A DNA stretch of 64,000 nt from Labedella endophytica (lineage in GTDB: Bacteria; Actinomycetota; Actinomycetes; Actinomycetales; Microbacteriaceae): contig NZ_RZGZ01000004.1 of assembly GCF_003990045.1 (NCBI RefSeq), forward strand, positions 248,001 through 312,000, read 5' to 3'. The position numbers and the translations under genes are program-made. A model generated the notes under the pieces. It had not been told where the DNA came from and did no database searches. It saw only the letters and a list, made by a program, of their open reading frames with translations. Below, piece after piece: positions 25,551 to 34,204 of the stretch (the stretch's first letter is position 1; the number at the start of each line of letters is the position of its first letter).

Positions 25551-26252
25551 ATGAGCCAGGGTGACGTGACGGTGCCCAGGGGCGCGGGGCAGTCGATCCT
25601 CCAGGGGGTCGAGGCGCTCGCCGCAGACATCCGGTCCCGTCTCGCGGCTCGATCCGGCCGGCTGATGGTCGGCCTCGCCGGGTCGCCGGGATCAGGGAAG
25701 TCCACCGTGGCCGCGCTCCTGATGGACGCATTCGGCACCGACGCCGCGCTCGTGCCCATGGACGGATTCCATCTCGCGAACGAGAAGCTCGAGATCCTCG
25801 GGCGTCGAAACCGCAAGGGCGCACCCGACACCTTCGACGCCCACGGGTACGTCGCGCTGCTAGAGCGCTGCCGCGCGGCGGGCGATGTGACCGTCTACGC
25901 GCCGCGCTTCGTGCGGGAGATCGAGGAGTCCTATGGGTCCGCCATCGCGGTGCCTCCGCGCGCGCGGATCGTGATCACGGAGGGCAACTACCTGCTGTTC
26001 GATGAGGAGCCGTGGGGTGAACTCGGTGACGTGCTCGACGTGCGGTACCACCTCGCGGTGGATGAGGACCTGCGCCGCGAACGCCTGATCGCGCGCCACA
26101 TCGCCTTCGGAAAGAGCGCGGAGGACGCCCGGGAGTGGGCGCTCGGCCCCGACGAGGCGAACGCCGTGCGCATCGAGGCCGCCTCCGCGCGCGCCGACGC
26201 GGTCGTGCGGCTCTCGGTCATGCGGACGCCGTCCCCGCTCCGCGCGGGCTGA
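25551..26252 (+). CDS. P-loop kinase of the uridine kinase/pantothenate kinase/FrcK type
   Basis: 233 residues. The nucleotide-binding loop GLAGSPGSGKST lies at residues 41-52, followed by PMDGFHLANEKLE, RKGAPDTFDAHGYV and VITEGNYLLFDEEPW. This set is shared by uridine kinase-like proteins and the putative fructose-transport kinase/YggC group, which phosphorylate a nucleoside, pantothenate or sugar. The family is clear but the substrate is not. It is a single-gene unit with a good ribosome site and is followed by a palindromic repeat. Confidence 0.85.
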   Translation: MSQGDVTVPRGAGQSILQGVEALAADIRSRLAARSGRLMVGLAGSPGSGKSTVAALLMDAFGTDAALVPMDGFHLANEKLEILGRRNRKGAPDTFDAHGYVALLERCRAAGDVTVYAPRFVREIEESYGSAIAVPPRARIVITEGNYLLFDEEPWGELGDVLDVRYHLAVDEDLRRERLIARHIAFGKSAEDAREWALGPDEANAVRIEAASARADAVVRLSVMRTPSPLRAG

Positions 26253-26257
26253 CGACG

Positions 26258-26325
26258 CCGAGGGCGCCATGTATGCAGCGAGGGCGCCACCTCTAGGTGG
26301 CGCCCTCGCTCGGGACTAGCCCTCT
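26258..26325. repeat. Palindromic repeat family 2, copy D
   Basis: The best-preserved copy. The core CGAGGGCGCCACCT / AGGTGGCGCCCTCG surrounds CT, flanked by an upstream GAGGGCGCC half and downstream GCTCGGGACTAGCCC. It sits between converging genes, starting 6 nt after the kinase stop. Confidence 0.85.
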
Positions 26326-26356
26326 GGGGGAGGGGGAGGGAGAGGGAGAGGGCGGG

Positions 26357-27736
26357 TCAGGCGGCGTCGTCGGGGACGCGGACCGAGAGGCCGCCCGGGC
26401 GGACGCGGGCGTTGAACGCCGCGGCCTTGCCGAAGTCGTCTCCGTCGAGCTCGATCAGCTCGGGCCGGCGGAACCGCACCACGAGCTTGCGGCCCTTCAC
26501 GTAGTTGAGGGCGTCGACCTCCTTGCTCATCATGAGTCGGCCGACCTTGCTGCGCCGCAGCACGCCGTTCTCCCAGATGATCTTCACGAAGATCTGGATC
26601 CAGCCGAGCACGCCCTCGGGGCGCAGCAGCACGATCTCGAAGTAGCCGTCGTCGATCACAGCGTCGGGGAGGAGCAGGACGTTGGCCTGCAGCGTGCCCG
26701 TGTTGCCGACGATGATCGTGTGCGCCCGCAGGGACCGCGTCTCGTTGCCGTCGACGGAGTAGCGCAGCCGTAGCTGGTTCTTGTCGCGGAGGGCCGTGAA
26801 GATCGCCTTCACGTAGGCGAGCCAGCCGACCTTCTTCTTGAGCTCGTCGTCGGTGTTCGCGAGCATCTTCGCGTCGAGTCCCACGCCGGCCATGATGAGG
26901 AACGCGGCCCTGTCGACGTCCCCGTTCTCGCGCTCGATATCGATGAGCGCGATGTCCATGGGACGGTCGGTGCCGTTGAACGCCACGTTGAGCGCCCACG
27001 ACATGTCGTCGAGCGTGAGGTTCAGGTTGCGCGCGAGCAGGTTCCCGGTGCCCGAGGGGAGGAGCGCGAGTCGCGCCTCACTGTCGTGCATCGCCTCGGC
27101 GACAGCGCGGACCGTGCCGTCGCCGCCCGCGGCGATGAGCATGGTCGCCCCGGCCTCGAGGGCCTGCTTCGTGACGTCGCCGCCCGGGTCCTCCACGGAG
27201 GTCTCGAACCAGAGGGTCTCCTCCCAGCCCGCGCCCTGCTCCTCGCGCTCGACGGCGTTCTGCAGCGCCTCGAGATCGACCTTGATCGGGTTGTAGATCA
27301 CGGCGGCGAGCAGGCGCTGCTGCTCGGGGGCCGGCGGGGTCGTGATCTCCTCATCGTCCGCGTCGGCGTCCTCGATCGGACCTCTGATGTCGGCGGTCGC
27401 CTCGTTGGAGGGCGCGTCGTCGCCCGTCGCGTCGTCACCCGCAGCGTCGTCGGCCGCAGCCTCGTCGCTCGCCGTGTCGTCGTTCGCGGTTCCGTCGGGC
27501 GACTGCGTGTCCGTGCTCGCCGCCTGGGAATCACTCGACTCCTCGTCCGCTGCCGCGGCGTCGGAGAACACGACGTCTCCTGCCCCCGGAGCGTCGGGAT
27601 CGACCCGGTCGTCGTCGTCGGCCGCGTCGTCCGGCAGCTGGCCGTCGGCGATCGCGTCCTGCTTGATCCGCTCCTCGGCCTCGGCGTGGCTCTCGGGGAT
27701 CTGGTCGGGGTCGTCGATGTGGTTATCAGGGGCCAT
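26357..27736 (-). CDS. Diacylglycerol/lipid kinase family protein with long acidic N-terminus
   Basis: 459 residues. The DAGK catalytic domain starts about residue 145 (AAVIYNPIKVD), with the ATP site GGDGT at 204-208 and PSGTGNLLARNL from 227; GVGLDAKM and the C-terminal FAR-like part also fit. Enzymes of this family phosphorylate diacylglycerol, sphingosine-like or isoprenoid lipids at the membrane. Unusually, the first 140 residues are a low-complexity Asp/Ala/Glu/Ser-rich tract with repeated DDAA/GDDAT-like steps, absent from typical 300-residue family members. The start is ATG 27736, with GGAAGG upstream. Confidence 0.88.
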   Translation of the reverse strand: MAPDNHIDDPDQIPESHAEAEERIKQDAIADGQLPDDAADDDDRVDPDAPGAGDVVFSDAAAADEESSDSQAASTDTQSPDGTANDDTASDEAAADDAAGDDATGDDAPSNEATADIRGPIEDADADDEEITTPPAPEQQRLLAAVIYNPIKVDLEALQNAVEREEQGAGWEETLWFETSVEDPGGDVTKQALEAGATMLIAAGGDGTVRAVAEAMHDSEARLALLPSGTGNLLARNLNLTLDDMSWALNVAFNGTDRPMDIALIDIERENGDVDRAAFLIMAGVGLDAKMLANTDDELKKKVGWLAYVKAIFTALRDKNQLRLRYSVDGNETRSLRAHTIIVGNTGTLQANVLLLPDAVIDDGYFEIVLLRPEGVLGWIQIFVKIIWENGVLRRSKVGRLMMSKEVDALNYVKGRKLVVRFRRPELIELDGDDFGKAAAFNARVRPGGLSVRVPDDAA

Positions 27737-28029
27737 GAGGGCGGCCTTCCGTGTCGGTGGGTCGCGGTAGGAAGTGAGCGAGCGCACGCCGATGGGCGGC
27801 TCGTTCCTCAGAGTACGGGGAGGAGACGGATCCCACGGTGAGCTTGACGCGACCGTTGTCCGGCGTCGTGTGGAGACGATTCCGCTTCCCAACCTCCCGC
27901 CGTTGTGCCGCCCACACAGATCGCTCGATATCCCGTGGTCGTCGCCACATGGTGGCCGGGCGCATCCCTGTCTACGCTGGAACGGACGATCGGTGTGCTC
28001 CGCGCATCCGACGGAACCCCGGGAGGACG

Positions 28030-28659
28030 ATGCTCGTGAAGAACGACTTCCGACGGCTCGACGAAGCCGGCCTGCGCGAGCGGCTGGGCCATCCCGACCA
28101 GGCCACGACGGACAAGATCCTCGATCATCTCGACCGCAATTGCCTCGCGTTCCTCGCCCACTCGCCGTTCCTCTGCCTCGCCACGTCCGACGGCGACGGC
28201 AACGCCGACTGCTCTCCCCGGGGCGACTACCCGGGCTTCGTGCGCGCGCTCGACGAGAAGACCATCGTCCTGCCCGACCGGCTCGGCAACAAGCTCGCCG
28301 ATTCGTTCCGGAACATCCTCGACAACGGGCACGTCGGTCTCGTGTGCTTCGTGCCGGGGATGACCGAGACGCTGCGCATCAACGGCACCGCCTACGTCAC
28401 GGACGATCCGGGGCTTCTGGCCATGCTCGAGCAGGATCACGTGACCCCGTCCCTCGCCACCGTGATCACGATCGACGAGGTGTACCTGCACTGCGGGCGA
28501 GCGCTCGTGCGGTCGGGTCTCTGGGACCCCGAGATGCAGGATCTCGCCGCTGAGGTGCCGAGCTCCGGGACGATCTGGGCCGAGGCCTCCGGGTACGCGC
28601 CGGGCGTCGCCCAGGTGATCGACGACGCCATGACCGGCGCGTACAAGACGCTCTACTGA
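28030..28659 (+). CDS. Pyridoxamine 5'-phosphate oxidase-like FMN-binding protein
   Basis: 209 residues of the PNPOx split-barrel fold, of the MSMEG_1061 subgroup: FLATSDGDGNADCSPRGDYPGF, then VLPDRLGNKLADSFRNIL and CFVPGMTETLRINGTA. These proteins bind FMN (or F420) and reduce small compounds; the substrate is unknown. A GGGAGGA ribosome site precedes the ATG and a TACGCT hexamer at 27971-27976 could be its -10. It is followed after 1 nt by a ferredoxin reductase, which probably feeds it electrons. Confidence 0.87.
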   Translation: MLVKNDFRRLDEAGLRERLGHPDQATTDKILDHLDRNCLAFLAHSPFLCLATSDGDGNADCSPRGDYPGFVRALDEKTIVLPDRLGNKLADSFRNILDNGHVGLVCFVPGMTETLRINGTAYVTDDPGLLAMLEQDHVTPSLATVITIDEVYLHCGRALVRSGLWDPEMQDLAAEVPSSGTIWAEASGYAPGVAQVIDDAMTGAYKTLY

Positions 28660-28660
28660 G

Positions 28661-29602
28661 GTGCCGAGCAGAACAGGGCTGCGTCCGCTCGTCGTGACGC
28701 GGATGGTCCGCGAATCGACGGACATCGTGAGCATCGAGCTCGCCGGTCCGCGTGGAGAGCCGCTCCCGCCGTGGGAGCCCGGCGCGCATATCGACGTGCA
28801 GCTCGTGACACGGCAACAGCGTCAGTACTCCCTGTGCGGTGACCCCGCCGACCGCAGCACCTACCGGATCGCGGTCCTCCGCGAGGAGTTCTCGCGTGGA
28901 GCGTCGATGTACGTGCACGACTACCTCCGTGTCGGCCGTACGGTCCACGCGGGCACCCCGCGGAACCTCTTCCCTCTCCTCTCGTCCGAGCGCTACCTCC
29001 TTCTCGCCGCCGGAATCGGTATCACGCCGATCCTCCCGATGGCCAGGGCGCTCGCGGAGCGCGGTGCGCACTGGTCGCTGAATTACGCCGTGCGTGACGG
29101 CGCACAGTTCCCGTTCCAGGCGGAGCTCGACGCCCTCGGCGATCGCGTGACCGTCAACGCACCCGATCGAGCCGGTCGTCTCGATCTAGCGCAGTTCCTC
29201 GCCGAGCCGCGGCCGGGAACCGCCGTGTACTGCTGTGGTCCCGCCCGCTTCACGGACGCCGTCGAGGAGGCGATGGCCGCATGGCCGCGCGGCGGGCTGC
29301 ACCTCGAACGATTCGAGCCGAAGATCGGAGTGACCCGGCCGAACGAACCGTTCACCGTGCGATGCGTCCGCTCCGAGGTCACGGTCGACGTGCCGGCCGA
29401 GCTCTCGATGCTGAAGGCGCTCGAGATCGCGGGAGTGGCCGTGCCCGGGTCGTGTCTGCGCGGCGTCTGCGGCTCGTGCGCGGTCACCGTGCTGGGCGGC
29501 GAACCCGAGCACCGCGACTCCCTCACGAGCGACGAGCACTCGGCGACGATGTACCCGTGCGTCTCGCGGTCCCTCACGCCGAGCCTCGAGATCGACGTCT
29601 GA
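28661..29602 (+). CDS. Phthalate-dioxygenase-reductase-type oxidoreductase (FMN/NAD and 2Fe-2S domains)
   Basis: 313 residues in three parts: a flavin-binding barrel (RQYSLCGD, about residue 55), an NAD-binding domain (LAAGIGITPILPMA near 115-128, YCCGP near 190) and a C-terminal plant-type ferredoxin domain with the ligands C-x4-C-x2-C (CLRGVCGSC) and a final Cys in MYPC. This is the vanillate-demethylase/phthalate-dioxygenase reductase family, passing electrons from NADH to a partner. The partner oxygenase is missing here; the upstream FMN protein, 1 nt away, is the likely client. Confidence 0.92.
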   Translation: MPSRTGLRPLVVTRMVRESTDIVSIELAGPRGEPLPPWEPGAHIDVQLVTRQQRQYSLCGDPADRSTYRIAVLREEFSRGASMYVHDYLRVGRTVHAGTPRNLFPLLSSERYLLLAAGIGITPILPMARALAERGAHWSLNYAVRDGAQFPFQAELDALGDRVTVNAPDRAGRLDLAQFLAEPRPGTAVYCCGPARFTDAVEEAMAAWPRGGLHLERFEPKIGVTRPNEPFTVRCVRSEVTVDVPAELSMLKALEIAGVAVPGSCLRGVCGSCAVTVLGGEPEHRDSLTSDEHSATMYPCVSRSLTPSLEIDV

Positions 29603-29652
29603 CCCGCCGCGTACGGCTCGTCTGAGCGCCGGTGAGGGTCAGATGGGCTCGC

Positions 29653-30093
29653 TCACCGGTTGAGGCTCGCCTCGATCATCGCGACACCGATGCCCCACGC
29701 GCTCCCGGCCACGGCGGCCCCGGCGAGGGGCACCCACCACGCCAGCTTCCGGCGCGCGATGCGGATGAGTGTCCAGACGATCGCCGCGACGAAGACGGCC
29801 GGGGGCACGAGCATCGCGATGAGCCACCCCACCGACATGAGGTCGGTGTTGCATCGGTCGTCGTAGCAACCGTCCGACGCCATCACGAGGAACACGCTCA
29901 TGAACGCGAGCAACCCGAAGACGAACACGCCCGCGATGACGAGGAGGATCGACGCGGTCACATCGGCGATGCGTGCGCCCGATGCGCGGGGGCGCGCGGG
30001 AGGAGGCGGGACCGGCCAGTTCGCCGGCGCATCGGTGGATCGCTCGCTCGCGGGAGACCGGTCTTCCGGCGGCAGCGGCGGTGTCGTCGTCAT
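29653..30093 (-). CDS. Small membrane protein, paralogue 1 of 3
   Basis: 146 residues. A Pro/Ser-rich N-terminus of about 40 residues is followed by transmembrane helices (about 45-70, 85-110, 118-140) and a short loop with two cysteines (DGCYDDRCNTD). The product of 30550-30137 and that of 34651-34205 share the same plan, including the two-cysteine loop and the R-R-K/R-x-A-W-W segment before the last helix. The start is set by TACAGT 6 nt upstream. No function is known to me. Confidence 0.75.
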   Translation of the reverse strand: MTTTPPLPPEDRSPASERSTDAPANWPVPPPPARPRASGARIADVTASILLVIAGVFVFGLLAFMSVFLVMASDGCYDDRCNTDLMSVGWLIAMLVPPAVFVAAIVWTLIRIARRKLAWWVPLAGAAVAGSAWGIGVAMIEASLNR

Positions 30094-30099
30094 GGTGCG

Positions 30100-30105
30100 A
30101 CTGTA
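30100..30105 (-). promoter_or_regulatory. Leaderless-type -10 element, paralogue 1
   Basis: TACAGT, 6 nt before ATG 30093. The extended string GCTACAGTCGCA is identical to that before the paralogue at 34651. Confidence 0.6.
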
Positions 30106-30136
30106 GCGGGGGACCCGGTCGGGGCTCCGTCCGCGC

Positions 30137-30550
30137 CTACGCGATTCCGGCGTAGAGGAGACCGAAGGCGATACCCGATGCGATCGCGGCGACGACACCT
30201 CCGGCGGCGACGACCCACCAGGCCGTCTTGCGTCGAGCGAGACGGATGAGCCCCCAGATCACGGCGGCGAGGAAGAGGAGCGGCGGTGCGATCAGTCCCA
30301 CGTACGCGCCCGTCATCATGAGGTCCGCGTCGCAGCTCTCGGCCGTGCAGCTGTCCGCGAAGGCGGCGATGAACAGGGGCAGGAAGGCGAGCGACCCGAA
30401 GACGATGACGCCGCCGACCATGAGGAGTACGGAGACGATCACGTCGGCGGTCCGGCCACCCGAGGCGCGTGGAGGATGCGGCTCGCGTGGGGCGGGCGGC
30501 CCGGCGGGAGTCGGCCACGGCGCGGGTGGGCCGGTGTTCGGCTGGGTCAT
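30137..30550 (-). CDS. Small membrane protein, paralogue 2 of 3
   Basis: 137 residues, with a Pro-rich N-terminus (about 32 residues) and three helices (about 35-60, 75-100, 110-135). The outside loop DSCTAESCDAD again holds two cysteines, possibly a disulfide, and LARRKTAWWV precedes the last helix as in the other two paralogues. It has its own promoter (TAGCGT 6 nt upstream) rather than sharing one with paralogue 1, 44 nt away. Unknown function. Confidence 0.75.
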   Translation of the reverse strand: MTQPNTGPPAPWPTPAGPPAPREPHPPRASGGRTADVIVSVLLMVGGVIVFGSLAFLPLFIAAFADSCTAESCDADLMMTGAYVGLIAPPLLFLAAVIWGLIRLARRKTAWWVVAAGGVVAAIASGIAFGLLYAGIA

Positions 30551-30556
30551 GCGGCA

Positions 30557-30562
30557 ACGCTA
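30557..30562 (-). promoter_or_regulatory. Leaderless-type -10 element, paralogue 2
   Basis: TAGCGT, 6 nt before ATG 30550. Confidence 0.55.
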
Positions 30563-30659
30563 TCGGCGGGGCGCGCCCGGGGCGAGGGGAGCCTCCCCCC
30601 GCCTCGGGGATGGTGGTCGTGCGTCCGGACGGCATGCGTCCGGACGCGGACGCCGTGCC

Positions 30660-31715
30660 TCAGGGGTGGACGAGGATCTTCACCGCGGTCTCGTTGTGGT
30701 GGATGAGGGTGTCGAAGCCTTCGCTGATCAGGTCGTCGAGGGCGATGCGCCCCGTGATGAACGGCGCGAGGTCGACCTTGCCGTCCTGAACCAGCTTGAT
30801 GGTCGCGGGGTGGTCGCGCACGTAGGCGATGGTCCCTCGCAGGTCGATCTCCTTGAGGACGAGCTTCTGCATGTCGATCTGTGCCGGCTTGCTCCAGATG
30901 GACACGTTGACGATCACGCCGGCCGGCTTGACCGCGTCGAAGAGCGCGTCGAGCACGACGTTCACGCTCGTGCACTCGAACGCGACGTCGACGCCGACGC
31001 CGTTCGTGATCTCCATCACGCGGGCCTGCAGGTCCTCGGAGCTCGGGTCGACGACGTGGTCGGCGACCCCGGTGTCGAGCGCCTTCGCCTTCCGCGCTCC
31101 GCTCAGCTCCGACATGATGACGGTGACGCCCTCGGCCTTCAGCACCGCGGCGGTGAGCAGGCCGATCGGTCCGGCACCGCCGACGAGCGCGACGTCGCCC
31201 GCCTTCGCTCCGGACCGCACGACGGCATGGTGCCCCACAGAGAGCGGCTCGATGAGCGCGGCCTGGTCGAGGGGGATGTCGCCTACCGGGTGCACCCAGC
31301 GGCGGTCCACGACGACCTTCTCCGACAGGCCGCCGCCCCCGCCGGCGAGGCCGATGAAGCCCATACGGGTGCAGAGGTGGTAGTTGCCGGCGAGGCACGG
31401 AGCGCACTCTCCGCAGACGAAGTACGGCTCGACGACGACGGACTCGCCCACCGTGAGGTCGTCGACGCCCGCGCCCAGCGCGGTGACGGTTCCGGAGAAC
31501 TCGTGCCCCATGGTGACGGGAGCCTCTTCGTGGGACAGCGGGTGCGGGTGGTCGGGGGCCGGGATGAAGATGGGGCCCTCGAGGTATTCGTGCAGGTCCG
31601 TGCCGCAGATGCCGCACCAGGCGACGTCGATCGCGACGGCCCCCTCGCGCAGCTCGGGCTCGGGGATGTCCTCGATGCGGATGTCGTCACGGGCGTGGAA
31701 ACGTGCTGCCTTCAT
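30660..31715 (-). CDS. Zinc alcohol dehydrogenase, 2,3-butanediol dehydrogenase-like
   Basis: 351 residues. The catalytic zinc site has Cys in WCGICGTDLHEYLEGP (about residue 36) and GHEFSG (about 70); the structural zinc loop is CGECAPCLAGNYHLC. The Rossmann motif GGAGPIG lies about 177. The ICGTDLHEY signature and the HPLSHEEAPVTMGHEFSG stretch are those of (R,R)-butanediol/sorbitol-type dehydrogenases, which interconvert acetoin and 2,3-butanediol or similar diols. AAGGGG lies about 7 nt before the ATG. It stands alone and diverges from the VOC gene. Confidence 0.9.
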   Translation of the reverse strand: MKAARFHARDDIRIEDIPEPELREGAVAIDVAWCGICGTDLHEYLEGPIFIPAPDHPHPLSHEEAPVTMGHEFSGTVTALGAGVDDLTVGESVVVEPYFVCGECAPCLAGNYHLCTRMGFIGLAGGGGGLSEKVVVDRRWVHPVGDIPLDQAALIEPLSVGHHAVVRSGAKAGDVALVGGAGPIGLLTAAVLKAEGVTVIMSELSGARKAKALDTGVADHVVDPSSEDLQARVMEITNGVGVDVAFECTSVNVVLDALFDAVKPAGVIVNVSIWSKPAQIDMQKLVLKEIDLRGTIAYVRDHPATIKLVQDGKVDLAPFITGRIALDDLISEGFDTLIHHNETAVKILVHP

Positions 31716-31958
31716 GGGATGCCCCTTCGGTTCGAAAGCGGGTATCCGCCCGGTCGAAGCCGAGGCGGTGACTGCTCCGAACGCTACGCCGGCGCGTGCG
31801 GCTGCACCCGGGTCGAAGGTCCCGTCGGATCGCGGTGGCGCCCGTCTCCTCGGTCGGCAGCGGCGCTGCGGATCGTGGTGGCGGCGATCGCTATCGGAGT
31901 CGGGCCTCGGGGGGCCACACTGATCATGTCGATTCCCCACCGGACGAGAGGGTGCCCC

Positions 31959-32393
31959 ATGAGAGCGACCGATCCCCCTGCTGACACGGCGTCGCCGCGA
32001 GGGTCTGAAGCTCCCCTCGAGCTCGGTCCCGTCGGCAACGTCTTCTATTTCGTCGACGACGTGCCGGTGGCCGTCGCGTGGTACGCCGCGCGACTCCGGC
32101 GCTCACCGGCCGTGATGACGGAGCGGCTCGCCGCCTTCGACGTGAACGGGGTGCGACTCACGATCCACGGCGTCGACGAGTTCGACGATCGTGGGCCGGC
32201 CGGTGTCGCGGCGTACTGGGATGTCCCGGACGTCGACGGTGTCGCGGCGGAATGGATCGCGCACGGCGCCGTTGCGCACCGTGGGCCGAAGACGGTGTCC
32301 ACGGGAGAGCGGCTCTGCCAGCTCATCGATCCCTTCGGGAACCTCTTCTGCGTGCGCCAGGAGCTCCCGAACACCGCGGAGGGCGGCGAGTGA
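31959..32393 (+). CDS. VOC-fold (glyoxalase/bleomycin-resistance-like) protein
   Basis: 144 residues. One paired beta-alpha-beta-beta-beta unit set of the vicinal-oxygen-chelate superfamily: VGNVFYFVDDVPVAVAWYAA at the start, VRLTIHGVDEF in the middle and LIDPFGNLFCVRQE at the end, the C-terminal glutamate being a usual metal ligand. Members include glyoxalases, dioxygenases and drug-binding resistance proteins. GAGAGGG precedes the ATG. Its stop overlaps the start of an MFS transporter (GTGA), so the two may form a small resistance or metabolite-handling unit. Confidence 0.85.
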   Translation: MRATDPPADTASPRGSEAPLELGPVGNVFYFVDDVPVAVAWYAARLRRSPAVMTERLAAFDVNGVRLTIHGVDEFDDRGPAGVAAYWDVPDVDGVAAEWIAHGAVAHRGPKTVSTGERLCQLIDPFGNLFCVRQELPNTAEGGE

Positions 32394-34102
32394 CGAGCCC
32401 GGCCGCTCCGAACGGCTCGACGACCTCCGAGCCGGGCCCCGCGCTCACACCGGCTCAGGCCCCCTCCCATCCCGGTGGGGCGTTCGCGCCGCTCAGCGTG
32501 ACGATCTTCCGGTGGCTGTGGCTCGCGGGCCTCGTGAGCAACATCGGCAGCTGGATGCAGACCGTCGGGGCGCAGTGGTTCCTCGTGGAGGTGAACGCCT
32601 CTCCCGCGATCATCGCCCTCGTCTCGACGGCCGCAGCGGCGCCCGTCCTGCTGTTCGGCATCCCCGCCGGCGTGCTCGGCGAGTTCGCGAACCGGCGCGT
32701 GCTGCTCATCGTCGTCCAGAGCGGACAGGCGCTCGTGGCGCTCAGCCTCGTCGTCCTCACCGCGTCAGGGCTGATGACGCCCGTCCTCCTCCTCGCTCTC
32801 ACGTTCGTACTCGGCACGGCGTCGGCGCTGCAACTGCCGGCGTACCAGGCGATCGTCCCCGAGATCGTGCCACGGGCTCTCATCGCCGACGCCGCGTCGT
32901 TGTCGTCGATCGCCGTGAACATCGCGCGCGCGATCGGACCGGCGCTCGCCGGGGTCCTCATCGCGTCGCTCGGGATTCCCTTCGTCTTCGCGCTCAACGC
33001 AGTGAGCTTCGCCGGGTTCCTCCTCGTCCTCATCCTGTGGCGCGGCTACAAGCGGCCAGTTGTCGATCGCGAGCCGTTCTTCTCGGCGACGCGGGCCGGA
33101 CTCCGCTACGTGCTGCACGCGCGGGTCGTGCGACGCATCTACCTGCAGCTCCTCCTCTTCATCCTCCCGGCGAACGCCCTGTGGGCACTCCTCCCGGTGT
33201 TCGCGAGCGGGAGCCTCGGCCTCGACTCGAATGGTTACGGCATCCTCCTCACCGCGCTGGGGATCGGGTCCGTCGGCGGTGCCGTGATCATCCCCCGGGC
33301 GCGCGCACGGCTCGGCGTGAACCGGCTCGTCATGATCTCGAGCGCCGTGTACGGGATCGGCATCACCGCGACGGCGCTGTCCTCATCGCTGTGGATCTCG
33401 CTGCCGATCCTCGTCGTCGTGGGTGTCGCGTGGATCGGCGTCATCGCCACCCTGAACGGCACCGTCCAGTCGTTCCTGCCGGTATGGGTCCGCACGCGCG
33501 GCCTGTCGGTGTACCAGATGGTGCTCTTCGGCGGCACGGCGGTCGGTTCCGCCGTGCTCGGTGCGCTCGGCGGGGCCGTCGGCACCGTGCCGACGATGGC
33601 GTGGGCCGGTGGCCTCGTCGTGGTGACCGCGTTCGTCCTCCTGGTCCGCCCCCTCCTGTCGTCGGCGGACAAGGCGCGGGCCGTCGTGCCCGTCCCCCTC
33701 ACCGATGTCCCGCCCGTCGTGGCTCCCGGAACGGACGACGACACGGAGGGCGGCGGAACCCAAGCGCCCGCCGCGGCGTCTCGAGAGCCCGACGCCGACA
33801 GTGCCACGCTCGTGTTCGTGCGGTACGAGATCGATGACGCGGACCGTGAGCGGTTCATCGAGCTGATGCAGCGTGTCGAGGGGAGCCGGCGGCGCACGGG
33901 CGCGCGCAGCTGGGACCTCTACGACGATCGTGAGCGTCCAGGGTTCCTCGTCGAGGTGTTCCGTGTCGGTTCCTGGCAGGAGCACCTCAGCCAGCACCAC
34001 TCCCGGACCACCGGCTACGACACCGAGATCGTCGATGCGGCCCGCACTCTCTCGCGGTCGGCACCCACCGTGGAACATCTCGTGTCGGCCCGTCGCGACT
34101 GA
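32390..34102 (+). CDS. MFS_3 transporter fused to a C-terminal ABM-like monooxygenase domain
   Basis: 570 residues. After a short polar N-terminus, the transporter begins FRWLWLAGLVSNIGSWMQTV and has about twelve helices to residue 425, of the MFS_3 (enterobactin exporter) type. Residues 425-470 are a Pro/Ala/Asp linker. The last 100 (TLVFVRYEIDDADRERFIEL, RRTGARSWDLYDD, FLVEVFRVGSWQEHLSQH) form an antibiotic-biosynthesis-monooxygenase-like ferredoxin-fold domain. This fusion is known in the 'transmembrane secretion effector' group, though its role is unclear. The GTG start overlaps the VOC stop. Confidence 0.87.
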   Translation: MTSPAAPNGSTTSEPGPALTPAQAPSHPGGAFAPLSVTIFRWLWLAGLVSNIGSWMQTVGAQWFLVEVNASPAIIALVSTAAAAPVLLFGIPAGVLGEFANRRVLLIVVQSGQALVALSLVVLTASGLMTPVLLLALTFVLGTASALQLPAYQAIVPEIVPRALIADAASLSSIAVNIARAIGPALAGVLIASLGIPFVFALNAVSFAGFLLVLILWRGYKRPVVDREPFFSATRAGLRYVLHARVVRRIYLQLLLFILPANALWALLPVFASGSLGLDSNGYGILLTALGIGSVGGAVIIPRARARLGVNRLVMISSAVYGIGITATALSSSLWISLPILVVVGVAWIGVIATLNGTVQSFLPVWVRTRGLSVYQMVLFGGTAVGSAVLGALGGAVGTVPTMAWAGGLVVVTAFVLLVRPLLSSADKARAVVPVPLTDVPPVVAPGTDDDTEGGGTQAPAAASREPDADSATLVFVRYEIDDADRERFIELMQRVEGSRRRTGARSWDLYDDRERPGFLVEVFRVGSWQEHLSQHHSRTTGYDTEIVDAARTLSRSAPTVEHLVSARRD

Positions 34103-34204
34103 GGGCGCGGTACCGGCGGCACTGCACCGGGGCCGGTCACCCTCGGGGCGTCGGAACACCCGTCACTGCTGTGACCACCTGGTCGCCGAGGCCCGTGGTC
34201 TTGC

